Assembly: GCF_013085255.1 (NCBI RefSeq)
Contig: NZ_JABFCX010000003.1
Location: 310,001-374,000 of the forward strand
Source: Parvularcula mediterranea
GTDB lineage: Bacteria; Pseudomonadota; Alphaproteobacteria; Caulobacterales; Parvularculaceae
DNA length: 64,000 nt
Reading direction: 5' to 3'
Shown here: piece by piece, positions 8,218 to 15,829 of the stretch
Layout of the letters: every line of letters begins with the position of its first letter
Numbering within the stretch: position 1 is the first letter of the stretch
Program-made: the position numbers and the translations under genes
The notes under the pieces: model-generated
Told to the model about the DNA's origin: nothing
Database searches by the model: none
The model's input: the letters and a program-made list of their open reading frames with translations, nothing else

Positions 8218-9084
8218 CTACAGCGCAAATTTGTACGCGAGGATTTTGTAGCACAGTTTTGCGGCGAGGAAATCACAGCCGTGCAGCTCTGGCCGGGGTG
8301 CCAGCTCGACAACATCCGCGCCGACAATGTCTGCGATTTCAGCGGTGTGGCGGAGGATGGGCATGACATCGTCCCAGAACATGCCGCCCGGCTCCGGTGT
8401 CCCGGTTGCGGGCATGAGCGATGAATCGAAACCGTCGACGTCGAAGGTCACGTAGACCTTTTTTCCGCGCAGGGGCTCGAGCGCCTTCTCTATGTCCCAC
8501 TTGGCCTTCTCCCGGGCCCAGTGGATATCGATGCGGTGGCGGTTCTCCTCGTAGAACGGCACTTCGGTCCGCGAGATGTTGCGGATACCGAAGCTCGTCA
8601 GGTTCACCCGCTCATCGTCCAAGCAGCGGCGCATGGCGTTGGCGTGGGAGTAGTAGTCGCCGCGGAACATGTCTCGCAGGTCGGCATGGGCGTCGAACTG
8701 CAGGAGGTGCAGCCCGTCGTGCTTCTCGACCAGCGGCTTGATCGCGCCGGGGGTGATGGAGTGCTCACCGCCCAGGGTCATCGGGAAGGCCCCTGCCTCG
8801 AGGGTCTTGCGGACGAGGGCCTCGAGCTGGCCCATGCCCTCCTCGATCGTCTTGGCGATGGGGCCGGTTTCGATGATCTCTTCGTTAAAAGAGCGGATCG
8901 GCTCACGCCAGAGCTCATCGTCCCAGAGCTCGACTTCTTTGGCGGCCCGAAAGATCGCCTCGGGCGCCTTTGCGGTGCCGCCTTCGTAGGAAACGGTGTC
9001 CTCGAGGCCGAAGGGGATGATGTGGACGCGGGGCGCGTCCTCAGGGGCCGCGATGCGGTCGTGTTCGAACATGAGGTTAGTCAT
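8218..9084 (-). CDS. speB: Agmatinase / arginase-family ureohydrolase
   Basis: Agmatinase hydrolyses agmatine to putrescine and urea in the cytoplasm. The 288-residue protein carries the binuclear manganese-ligand blocks of the ureohydrolase family: GGEHSI, DAHADLRD, and DVDGFDSSLMPATGTPEPGG. The -SHANAMRR- segment matches the agmatinase rather than arginase side of the family, but guanidinobutyrase or a related activity cannot be excluded. It lies downstream of speE with a repeat-filled gap of about 260 bases, so it may have its own promoter. No arginine decarboxylase is visible in the window to supply agmatine. Confidence 0.85.
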   Translation of the reverse strand: MTNLMFEHDRIAAPEDAPRVHIIPFGLEDTVSYEGGTAKAPEAIFRAAKEVELWDDELWREPIRSFNEEIIETGPIAKTIEEGMGQLEALVRKTLEAGAFPMTLGGEHSITPGAIKPLVEKHDGLHLLQFDAHADLRDMFRGDYYSHANAMRRCLDDERVNLTSFGIRNISRTEVPFYEENRHRIDIHWAREKAKWDIEKALEPLRGKKVYVTFDVDGFDSSLMPATGTPEPGGMFWDDVMPILRHTAEIADIVGADVVELAPRPELHGCDFLAAKLCYKILAYKFAL

Positions 9085-9111
9085 GGGTAAATCCTACGCC
9101 GACGTCTTCCC

Positions 9112-9336
9112 GGACCGCGGGGCTTGCCCCGGGGATCCGGGATCCATGGACCAACCTCGGGCGCAATTCCAGAGGGTAGTCCATGGGTCCCGGCTCTCCC
9201 TCCGGTCGGCTGGGAAAGCGGACAATCAAGTTGGTGCCTTGCTCCCCGGTAAGGGAGCTGCCCCTGTTAGGGGCTGAGGGGTCGAGAGCGGCGTCCCCCT
9301 TCGTCAGCTTCGCTGACACTTCCCCCACGGGGGAAG
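9112..9336. repeat. Cluster of perfect hairpins (REP-like element) between speE and speB
   Basis: The gap holds four consecutive hairpins in under 100 bases: GCTCCC/GGGAGC (9241-9246, 9253-9258), GCCCC/GGGGC (9260-9264, 9270-9274), GTCAGC-TTC-GCTGAC (9303-9317) and CTTCCCCC-AC-GGGGGAAG (9319-9336). The left part (9112-9160) has the CCGGGATCCATGGAC block related to the dispersed repeat near 3130. I see no coding potential. It may terminate or stabilise the speE transcript. Confidence 0.7.
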
Positions 9337-9342
9337 AGGAAC

Positions 9343-10212
9343 CTACTCCAACCCCTTCCGAATATACGCAGGCAGAGCAAATGCTGCTTCGTGCACTTCG
9401 GGGGTGTAGTAGCCCATCTCCAGCGGGTTGGCGCTGGTGCGGCGGCGGAGCCAGGTGGCATCGTGCGGGTACTGAGCGTCTGACGCGAAGCCGAGGGTCA
9501 TCAGGCCGCCGGTGTAGGTCGGTACGGCTGCGACGTAGAAGTCGACATTCGCGAAGCTCTTCGACTGACGCTCCTTGATCATCTTTGGCTCCCACGGCTG
9601 GAGGAACGGAAGGCCGCCCTGCACCGTGAGGATACCGCCGGGGGTCAGGACGCGCTTGCAGCCCGCGTAGAACTCCTCCGTGAAGAGAACTTCGCCAGGG
9701 CCGACGGGATCGGTCGAATCGACGATGACCACGTCATAGCGCTCGTCCGTCTCCTGCACGTACTTCGCACCGTCAGTGATGACGATGTTCGTGCGCGGAT
9801 CATCGAAGGCGCCGTTCGAGGTCTCGGGGAACCACTGCTTGGCGAACTCGATGACATCCTTCTCGATCTCGACGAGGGTCGCGCTTTCGCAGCTCTTGTG
9901 GCGCAGGACCTCGCGCAGGATGCCGCCATCGCCGCCGCCAATGATCAGGACCCGCTTCGCCTCGCCGTGGGCGTAAAGCGGCACATGGGCCAGCATCTCG
10001 TGATAGACGAATTCGTCCGAGGACGTCATCTGGATGATGCCATTCAAGGCAAACATCCGTCCGTACTTGGCGTTTTCGAAGACGACGAGGTGCTGGTGGT
10101 CGATTTCGTCATCGAAGAGGACTTTGTCCACGCGAGCGGAGTGGCCGATGCCCTCCTCCATCTCTTCCTTGAACCAGAGCTCGTCGCCGATCTTGTGGAG
10201 GTACTTGCCCAT
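9343..10212 (-). CDS. speE: Spermidine synthase
   Basis: SpeE transfers an aminopropyl group from decarboxylated S-adenosylmethionine to putrescine. The 289-residue protein begins with the small beta domain and contains the binding motifs GGGDGGILREVLRH and VIVDSTDPVGPGE, plus GGILTVQGGLPFLQP. The length is normal for bacterial SpeE. Its start shares one base with the speD stop (TGATG), so the two are coupled. With ODC and SpeD upstream, the operon encodes a complete ornithine-to-spermidine route. Confidence 0.95.
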   Translation of the reverse strand: MGKYLHKIGDELWFKEEMEEGIGHSARVDKVLFDDEIDHQHLVVFENAKYGRMFALNGIIQMTSSDEFVYHEMLAHVPLYAHGEAKRVLIIGGGDGGILREVLRHKSCESATLVEIEKDVIEFAKQWFPETSNGAFDDPRTNIVITDGAKYVQETDERYDVVIVDSTDPVGPGEVLFTEEFYAGCKRVLTPGGILTVQGGLPFLQPWEPKMIKERQSKSFANVDFYVAAVPTYTGGLMTLGFASDAQYPHDATWLRRRTSANPLEMGYYTPEVHEAAFALPAYIRKGLE

Positions 10213-10664
10213 CAGTCAGCCACGCCTTCGCCGCGGTAGAAGGTCTGGACGTTTGCTTCGTCTGCGGAGAAATGCCGCTTGAGGATCTCGACGGCCAGCT
10301 CAGGCTTGGCGTCGCCGCACATGAAGACGTCGAAAGCCGCGTAGTCGCGCTCCGGCCAGGTGTGGACGGAGATGTGGCTCTCGGCCAGCACCGCCACGCC
10401 CGACAGACCGCCCGAGGGCAGGAAGGTGTGGATGTGGATGTGCAGAAGCGTCGCGCCGCAGGTCTCGACGACCTCGCGGAAGGCGGCGTCCATCCGGTCC
10501 TTGTCCGTCAGGTTCTTCGCGCCGACAAGGTCGATGATCAGGTGCGTGCCTGCGTAGACCTTGCCGTCACGCTCGATGAAGTGATCGAGAGCGTCATTGT
10601 CATGGTGCAGATCATTGGCTGCGTCGAAGGCGGGTTGAAAAAGGGCAATCTTGGTCTGGCTCAT
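10212..10664 (-). CDS. speD: S-adenosylmethionine decarboxylase proenzyme
   Basis: SpeD supplies the aminopropyl donor for SpeE. The proenzyme cleaves itself before a serine to generate a pyruvoyl cofactor. The processing site is visible as LAESHISVHTWPE (cleavage Glu-Ser), followed by YAAFDVFMCGDAKPELA, typical of the bacterial class 1B enzyme. The catalytic Cys and surrounding HIHTFLPSGGLSG are present. At 150 residues it is slightly longer than the Thermotoga-type form. It overlaps the ODC gene by four bases (ATGA) and speE by one. Confidence 0.95.
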   Translation of the reverse strand: MSQTKIALFQPAFDAANDLHHDNDALDHFIERDGKVYAGTHLIIDLVGAKNLTDKDRMDAAFREVVETCGATLLHIHIHTFLPSGGLSGVAVLAESHISVHTWPERDYAAFDVFMCGDAKPELAVEILKRHFSADEANVQTFYRGEGVAD

Positions 10665-11833
10665 CGGTTGATCTCCTCGGCTGCCATCTCAGGGGCGCCT
10701 TTGAAAAGGGAAGGAAAAGGGTCGTCGGCGAGGCCGGCCTCTTGGAAACGTCCGTATCCGTTGAAACCGGTGACCATACTTCGTCCGTAGGCACCCAAGG
10801 TGCCGAACTCGATATAGTCTCCGACCTGCGTGGCTTCGGGGAGGTAGAAGGGACCGAACATCTGGTCCGCATCGTCACAGGTCGGCCCGTAGAGGCGGAA
10901 GGGCGTCTCTGCTCCTTCCCGCGCTAGGTTCTGGGCTGGATAACGCCAGCCTAGATGGGCGGCGTCGTAGAGTGATCCGTAGGCCCCGTCATTGATGAAG
11001 AGCGCGTCGTCCTTGCGCCCCATGACCATGACGATGACGCTTTCTGCATCCGCTGAAAGGGCGCGGCCCGGCTCACACCAGAGGCGTGCGTTTCCGGCCT
11101 TGGGGAAGTCTTCGAACTTCGCGGCGATCTCCGCAAAATAGGCTTCGAGATCCGGCGGCTCCATCCCCGGGTAGGTGGCTGGGAAGCCGCCGCCCACGTC
11201 GAGGACGTCGACGATGACCCCTGCCCTGCGCACGGCGCGCGCGGCACGGTCCATGGCGCCTGCGAAGGCTGCGGGGCTCATCGCCTGGCTGCCGACGTGG
11301 AAGCAGACGCCGAGGCGTTCCGCCTTGCCGCGCACGGCCTGAAGGAGTGATGCGTCAGCGCTTTCGTCCGCGCCGAACTTTGAACTGAGGCTGATCTTGG
11401 CGAGGTCGGAGCTGACCTGGAGCCTGACGCAGAGGGTCAGGTCCGCGGCGCCCTGCGTCGCGGTCAGGATCTTCTCGAGCTCCGCCTCGGTATCGAGAGA
11501 GAATATGCGCACGCCGTGGACGAAATACGCCTCGGCAATGGCCCGCTCCATCTTCACCGGATGCATGAAGCCGATCGTTGCCCCCGGCGCATGTTCGCGC
11601 ACGAGCCGCACTTCGGTCAGGGACGCAGCATCGAAATGCCGGATGCCTGCACCGTAAAGCGTCTCGATCAGCCATGGCGCTGGGTTTGCCTTGACCGCGT
11701 AGAGAACATCTCCGGGAAAGCCTTCGAGGAAGCGTCTGGCCGCGCGCTCCGCGAGATGCGGGCGCTGGCACACCACCGGTACCTCGGGCTGCAGCTCTTG
11801 GACTAGCTGCCGCGCGTTATCGAATTGGACCAC
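10661..11833 (-). CDS. PLP-dependent ornithine (or lysine/ornithine) decarboxylase
   Basis: A 390-residue fold-type III decarboxylase that makes putrescine from ornithine. The PLP lysine is in DVLYAVKANP near residue 48. Other family blocks are HVGSQ, the phosphate-binding DVGGGFPATYPGM, CEPGRALSADAE, and the substrate cysteine block YGPTCDDADQMFGPFYLPE. The last distinguishes ODC from diaminopimelate decarboxylase. Lysine use cannot be ruled out. Translation begins at GTG, directly behind a structured leader; an out-of-frame ATG lies six bases upstream. It heads the decarboxylase-speD-speE operon. Confidence 0.9.
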   Translation of the reverse strand: MVQFDNARQLVQELQPEVPVVCQRPHLAERAARRFLEGFPGDVLYAVKANPAPWLIETLYGAGIRHFDAASLTEVRLVREHAPGATIGFMHPVKMERAIAEAYFVHGVRIFSLDTEAELEKILTATQGAADLTLCVRLQVSSDLAKISLSSKFGADESADASLLQAVRGKAERLGVCFHVGSQAMSPAAFAGAMDRAARAVRRAGVIVDVLDVGGGFPATYPGMEPPDLEAYFAEIAAKFEDFPKAGNARLWCEPGRALSADAESVIVMVMGRKDDALFINDGAYGSLYDAAHLGWRYPAQNLAREGAETPFRLYGPTCDDADQMFGPFYLPEATQVGDYIEFGTLGAYGRSMVTGFNGYGRFQEAGLADDPFPSLFKGAPEMAAEEINR

Positions 11834-11905
11834 CGCATGGGACCCCCGTGTGTAAGGCGGCTACGGGACGCCCTTGTCCCCTGACCGCCGTTAGACATGA
11901 GTGCC
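11834..11905 (-). ncRNA. Structured leader of the ornithine decarboxylase operon, speF-leader-like
   Basis: Directly upstream of the decarboxylase start two nested helices can be drawn on the transcript strand. The outer one pairs GGCGG with CCGCC (plus-strand 11885-11889 and 11856-11860). The inner one pairs GGGAC with GTCCC around a six-base loop (11876-11880 and 11865-11869). A G-run (CGGGGGTCCC) follows, immediately before the start codon. Alphaproteobacterial speF genes are known to carry a conserved leader RNA (the speF motif), and position and gene context agree. I identify it by structure and context, without an alignment. Boundaries are approximate. Confidence 0.5.
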
Positions 11906-12079
11906 GGACCCCTTGCAGTGGGCCCCTCAATCGGTCGGGGCTTTGGTGGGATACGGCAGGAGCGCGCCGCTAGCGCTCTCCGCTACTGAAGTAAAGATGG
12001 GAAATCAGGGGGTGCACTCAACCGCGGAGAGGGGTAACCCTCCTTCAGATAATCCACGACCTTATCTGGAGGAGATCCC

Positions 12080-13792
12080 ATGATCATTTCGCGGCGCACA
12101 GCTTTACTTGGCGGCATGGTCGGGGGCGTCGGTGCCTGCGCGACGAAGCCCCAGCTTGGTAGCTTCCAGAACGCAGGGGCAGGCGGTGAGGACACCTTCG
12201 CCTGCGGCGTGGCGAGCGGCGATCCGCGGCCCGATTCGGTGGTTCTCTGGACCCGGGTGCATGGTGTGTCGGAGGGCCAGGTGCCCGTCACCGTGGTGAT
12301 CGCGGAGGATGAAAGCTTCTCCAGAATGGTCTGGCGCGGCAAGGCCGAGGCAGGCCCGCAGACCGACTATTGCGTGAAGGTGGTCGCTGACAGGCTCGAA
12401 CCGGGGAAGAGCTACGCCTACAAGTTCCTGGTCTTTGACCGCGAGAGCCCCGTCGGCTTCACCAAGACCCTGCCGCTGGAGGCAGAGAGCGCACGGTTCG
12501 CGATCGCCAGCTGCACCAACTACCAGTACGGCTTCTTCAATGCCTATGATCACATCGCCCGGCAGGAAGGGCTCGATGCAGTCCTCCACCTTGGCGACTA
12601 TCTCTATGAGTATGGCCCCGACGGTTATGGCGGGGATGTCGGCGCGGCCATCGGGAGGCTGCACGAGCCTGCCAAGGAGATCGTCGTCCTCGACGATTAC
12701 CGCCAGCGTCACCGCCAATATAAAGCCGACCCTGCCTCCCAGAGGATGCACGCGAAGCACCCGCTCATCGCGATCTGGGACGACCACGAGACTTCCAATG
12801 ACAGCTGGAAGGACGGCGCGGAAAACCACCAGCCCGAGACCGAAGGCCCGTGGGCTGAGCGCAAGCGCGCGGCGATGCAGGCCTACTATGAATACATGCC
12901 TGTGCGTGAGCCTGTGCCGGGCCGGACGCGGGAAGAAATCTGGCGCGACTATGGCTGGGGCAAGTACCTCACCGTCACCGCCATCGAGAGCCGCCTGACC
13001 GCGCGGACCAAGCCCATCGGCTATGAGCAGGCTGCGCCCATGCTGGCCGAGGACGGCGGCGCGGACCGTTATCGCGCCGAGGTCCTGAACGATCCTGAGC
13101 GACGCCTCCTGGGTGCGGAGCAGATGGATTACGTGATGGGTAGCCTCAAGCGCTCTGTGGACACCGGAGCTGAGTGGCGGCTGATCGCGAACCAGATCCT
13201 CTTCGCCCGCGTCTCGCTCCCTGCCCTCTCGGAATATGTGGGCGAGGCAGAGATCGCGGCCATTGAGCCCCTCTTCCCAGAGATCAGGGACTTCATGGCG
13301 TATACGTCAGCTGGCCTGCCCTACAACACGGACAGCTGGGACGGGTACCCTGTGGAGCGGGAGCGCTTCTACGAGGCGTCGGCCACGGCTGGCGCAAGCG
13401 ATCTCGTGGTCCTGACGGGCGACACGCACCAGTTCTGGGCCAACGACCTGAAGCGGGATGACGGCACCCACATGGGCGTCGAGCTTGGCACGGCGGGGAT
13501 TACGTCGCCTGGGCCAGCGGGCCTCTTCGGTGACAAGGCCTTCGATTTCAGCCTGCTGATGCGCAGGGACAACCCGGAAGTTCGGTACACGGACGCCATC
13601 AACAATGGCTACCTGCTCTTGAGCTTCGAAGAGGATCGTGGCCGCGTCGACTTCATCACCATGTCGACGGTCAGGAGCCCTAATTACACCGCCACCCGGG
13701 GCGCTTCATTCGATCTCGTGAAGAAGAACGGCACCGTTGAGTTCGCCAAGCCCAAAGGGCTCGGCTTCAAGGAACGGGTTCTCTACCGCTAG
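12080..13792 (+). CDS. phoD: PhoD-type alkaline phosphatase / phosphodiesterase
   Basis: A 570-residue exported phosphatase that releases phosphate from organic esters. The N-terminus SRRTALLGGMVGGVGAC combines a twin-arginine signal with a lipobox-like cysteine, so Tat export with lipid attachment is likely. A PhoD N-terminal beta domain (about 35-130) precedes the metallophosphatase core: HLGDYLYEYG, IWDDHETSNDSW and VLTGDTHQFW carry the metal ligands. A strong ribosome site (GGAGGAGA) lies seven to eight bases before the ATG. It is a single gene with the popZ gene convergent 11 bases downstream. Confidence 0.92.
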   Translation: MIISRRTALLGGMVGGVGACATKPQLGSFQNAGAGGEDTFACGVASGDPRPDSVVLWTRVHGVSEGQVPVTVVIAEDESFSRMVWRGKAEAGPQTDYCVKVVADRLEPGKSYAYKFLVFDRESPVGFTKTLPLEAESARFAIASCTNYQYGFFNAYDHIARQEGLDAVLHLGDYLYEYGPDGYGGDVGAAIGRLHEPAKEIVVLDDYRQRHRQYKADPASQRMHAKHPLIAIWDDHETSNDSWKDGAENHQPETEGPWAERKRAAMQAYYEYMPVREPVPGRTREEIWRDYGWGKYLTVTAIESRLTARTKPIGYEQAAPMLAEDGGADRYRAEVLNDPERRLLGAEQMDYVMGSLKRSVDTGAEWRLIANQILFARVSLPALSEYVGEAEIAAIEPLFPEIRDFMAYTSAGLPYNTDSWDGYPVERERFYEASATAGASDLVVLTGDTHQFWANDLKRDDGTHMGVELGTAGITSPGPAGLFGDKAFDFSLLMRRDNPEVRYTDAINNGYLLLSFEEDRGRVDFITMSTVRSPNYTATRGASFDLVKKNGTVEFAKPKGLGFKERVLYR

Positions 13793-13803
13793 GAGCTGAG
13801 AGC

Positions 13804-14625
13804 TTAGGAGCGGCCGGAGAGCCGCTTCACTTCCGCCTTCACTTCGGCCTCGACGATGGGCTGAAGGTTCTGGTCGAGCCACTGCTGGAGCATAGGCTTG
13901 AGCATCTCGAGGACGAGGTCCTCGAGGGTCTTCGGCTGCGGTGCCTGGCTGATCTGGACCTGGCGCTTGAGGCTCGCGAACGCAGCAGCGACGCCGTCGG
14001 CCTGACCACCGCCAAGAAGGCTTTCCACGACACGGTCGGTGAGTGCTTCGTTGGTCTCGGGAGCAGTTGCCGGCTCTTCTGCGGGTGCAGCGACCTCTGC
14101 CTTTGGTTCCATCGTCGGTTCGACCTTCGGAGCGGGAGCTTCCGCTTTCACTTCAGGCGCAGCCGCAGGAGCAGGCTTTGGTTCTTCAGTCTTCGGAGCT
14201 TGCGCTTCGGCGGGCGCACCGCGCTCCGTGGCGACTTCCTCTGCTGGCAGCTCGGACAGAAGCTCTTTGAGCGGAGCAGCGTCGAAGGCGGCGGTCGCTT
14301 CGTCGTCATCCGTCTGCGGAGCAGCTTCTGGTGCCTCAGCTTTGACTTCAGGCGAAGCCTTCGGAGCAGGTTTGGCTTTGGGTTTTGCTGCCTTCGGCTC
14401 GCGCGGGACCGCCGGGATGAACGGTTCGTCGTCCTCGTCCTCAATGGCAGGCGCAGCGGCCTTCGGCGCGGCTTCGGCTTTTGCTTCCGCCGCGGCCTTT
14501 TTCAGGTCGACCGTGTTGGTCTCGTCACGCGGCGCTTTCGCCTTGGGCTCTTCTTCCTCGTGGATGATCCTGCGGATCGACGCGAGGATTTCGTCCATGC
14601 TGAGTTCGGTCTGCGCCGCTGCCAT
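13804..14625 (-). CDS. popZ: PopZ-type polar organising protein (DUF2497)
   Basis: PopZ self-assembles into a matrix at the cell pole and anchors the chromosome origin and signalling proteins in Caulobacter-like bacteria. The 273-residue protein has the diagnostic N-terminal helix SMDEILASIRRIIHEEEE, a long low-complexity Pro/Ala/Glu/Lys linker (about 30-200), and the C-terminal oligomerisation helices (LEDLVLEMLKPMLQQWLDQN, then a basic-acidic helix). This architecture is the family's hallmark. The linker's repeated Glu-Ala-Pro-Lys codons make it prone to repeat-length variation. Confidence 0.9.
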   Translation of the reverse strand: MAAAQTELSMDEILASIRRIIHEEEEPKAKAPRDETNTVDLKKAAAEAKAEAAPKAAAPAIEDEDDEPFIPAVPREPKAAKPKAKPAPKASPEVKAEAPEAAPQTDDDEATAAFDAAPLKELLSELPAEEVATERGAPAEAQAPKTEEPKPAPAAAPEVKAEAPAPKVEPTMEPKAEVAAPAEEPATAPETNEALTDRVVESLLGGGQADGVAAAFASLKRQVQISQAPQPKTLEDLVLEMLKPMLQQWLDQNLQPIVEAEVKAEVKRLSGRS

Positions 14626-14721
14626 GCCGCAAGCTCCAATAAGAGTTAGGTAACCACCATCGGGGCGTTCGGAATCAGGAGCAAGTGCAATTGCACGTAA
14701 AAGTGGTAAACGCGCGTGACC

Positions 14722-15378
14722 TTAGAACGCGAAGCCGGCCTTTTTCCTGAAGGCCGGGATGACCCCTGCAGGGTGCGCTTCGAAGAGCTTCCGTTCGCCG
14801 AACACCTCACCAGAGCGTGTGTAGAGGGTCGCGGTTCCGACCCTGCCTTCGACGCGGACGGTCACGAGGCGGCCGACATCTTCCTTGAGCTGTTTGAGGA
14901 GCGGCTCGAGATTGTCCTCGACGCCGCCGGCCACGACGATAACGTCATACGGCCCCTGGGCCGGACACCCCTCGGCCAGCGGATTGGCCATGACCACGGC
15001 GTTATCGATGCCAAGCTCGGAGATTCGCTCCGAAGCGCCGGTGACGATGGCCTCGTCTTCTTCAACAGCAACGACGACATTGCAGAGCTTGGCGAGCACG
15101 GCGGTCGAGTAGCCGTAGCCACAGGCGATATCGAGAACGAGGTCATCCTTCTGGATGTTCGCCGCGTTGATGAGCTTGGAGAAGTCGCGAGCCTTCAGCA
15201 TCCAGCGGTCATCGAAGAGCGGCACGTCCTGCTCGACATAGGCCAGAGCACGCTTGTCCGCGGGCACGAAGCGCTCGCGGGGCAGCTCGCTCATCGCGTC
15301 CTGCAGCGCGAAATCGGTCACGTCGTTCGGACGGACCTGGCTGTCCACCATGTGTTTTCGCGCCTTGGCCGTATCCAC
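14722..15378 (-). CDS. pcm: Protein-L-isoaspartate O-methyltransferase family protein
   Basis: A 218-residue Rossmann methyltransferase that uses SAM to repair isoaspartyl residues. The N-terminal DTAKARKHMVDSQVRPNDV and SELPRERFVP blocks are typical of the alphaproteobacterial Pcm branch. The SAM loop reads LDIACGYGYSTAVLA, a variant of the usual E-I-G-T-G-S-G-Y, so activity on isoaspartate is likely but not certain. The GTG at 15378 is preceded by GGAGGTTAGC, an excellent ribosome site; the longer frame upstream runs into the tRNA-Cys region and is rejected. This family often lies upstream of tolC in alphaproteobacteria, and here an efflux operon is nearby. Confidence 0.85.
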   Translation of the reverse strand: MDTAKARKHMVDSQVRPNDVTDFALQDAMSELPRERFVPADKRALAYVEQDVPLFDDRWMLKARDFSKLINAANIQKDDLVLDIACGYGYSTAVLAKLCNVVVAVEEDEAIVTGASERISELGIDNAVVMANPLAEGCPAQGPYDVIVVAGGVEDNLEPLLKQLKEDVGRLVTVRVEGRVGTATLYTRSGEVFGERKLFEAHPAGVIPAFRKKAGFAF

Positions 15379-15518
15379 GCTAACCTCCGGGATGATGCAA
15401 AACTGAGCTCGTTCGCGGGCTGTTAGGCGTCTTCTTCGAGAAAGAGAAGGTCCCCGCTTGTGATCCTTTTCCGGCTCGCTTATGGACCGCCTTCCGGCGC
15501 GGTCGCGGCGGGTCTCGA

Positions 15519-15592
15519 GGCACCATGGCGGAGTGGTGACGCAGCGGATTGCAAATCCGTGTACCCCGGTTCGATTCCGGGTGGTGCCTCCA
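15519..15592 (+). tRNA. tRNA-Cys (anticodon GCA)
   Basis: The acceptor stem GGCACCA pairs with TGGTGCC, followed by T and an encoded CCA. The anticodon loop TTGCAAA, between GGA and TCC arms, gives GCA. The T arm contains GGTTCGATTCC. All arms of a 74-base tRNA are accounted for. Confidence 0.96.
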
Positions 15593-15829
15593 TTTCCCTC
15601 CCTCATAGAGAGAGTTTCTTCGGCCGCTACACGCTTGCGTTGAGCGAGACTTTCGATGTCATTCTGTCACCTTTCGGAACCCGCATGAATGCTGGTGTCT
15701 GATCCTCAACCGATCGTGTGATAAACTTGCTCTAAGGCAATTTTTTTTGGCGCCGGTGGTTGAAATCGAATCCACATTTTCAATGTTTTTCGATAAGAGG
15801 CACCCGTGGGGAAGGTAAGGAGTCCTAAG

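Noticed and set aside
13804-14653. Forward Ser/Ala/Gly-rich ORFs opposite popZ
   Set aside because: They are antisense of the Pro/Ala/Glu/Lys linker; low complexity explains the long open frames.
14626-14721. Small gene between popZ and pcm
   Set aside because: No open frame with a ribosome site; the reverse frames there are unlike any protein and the stretch is under 100 bases.
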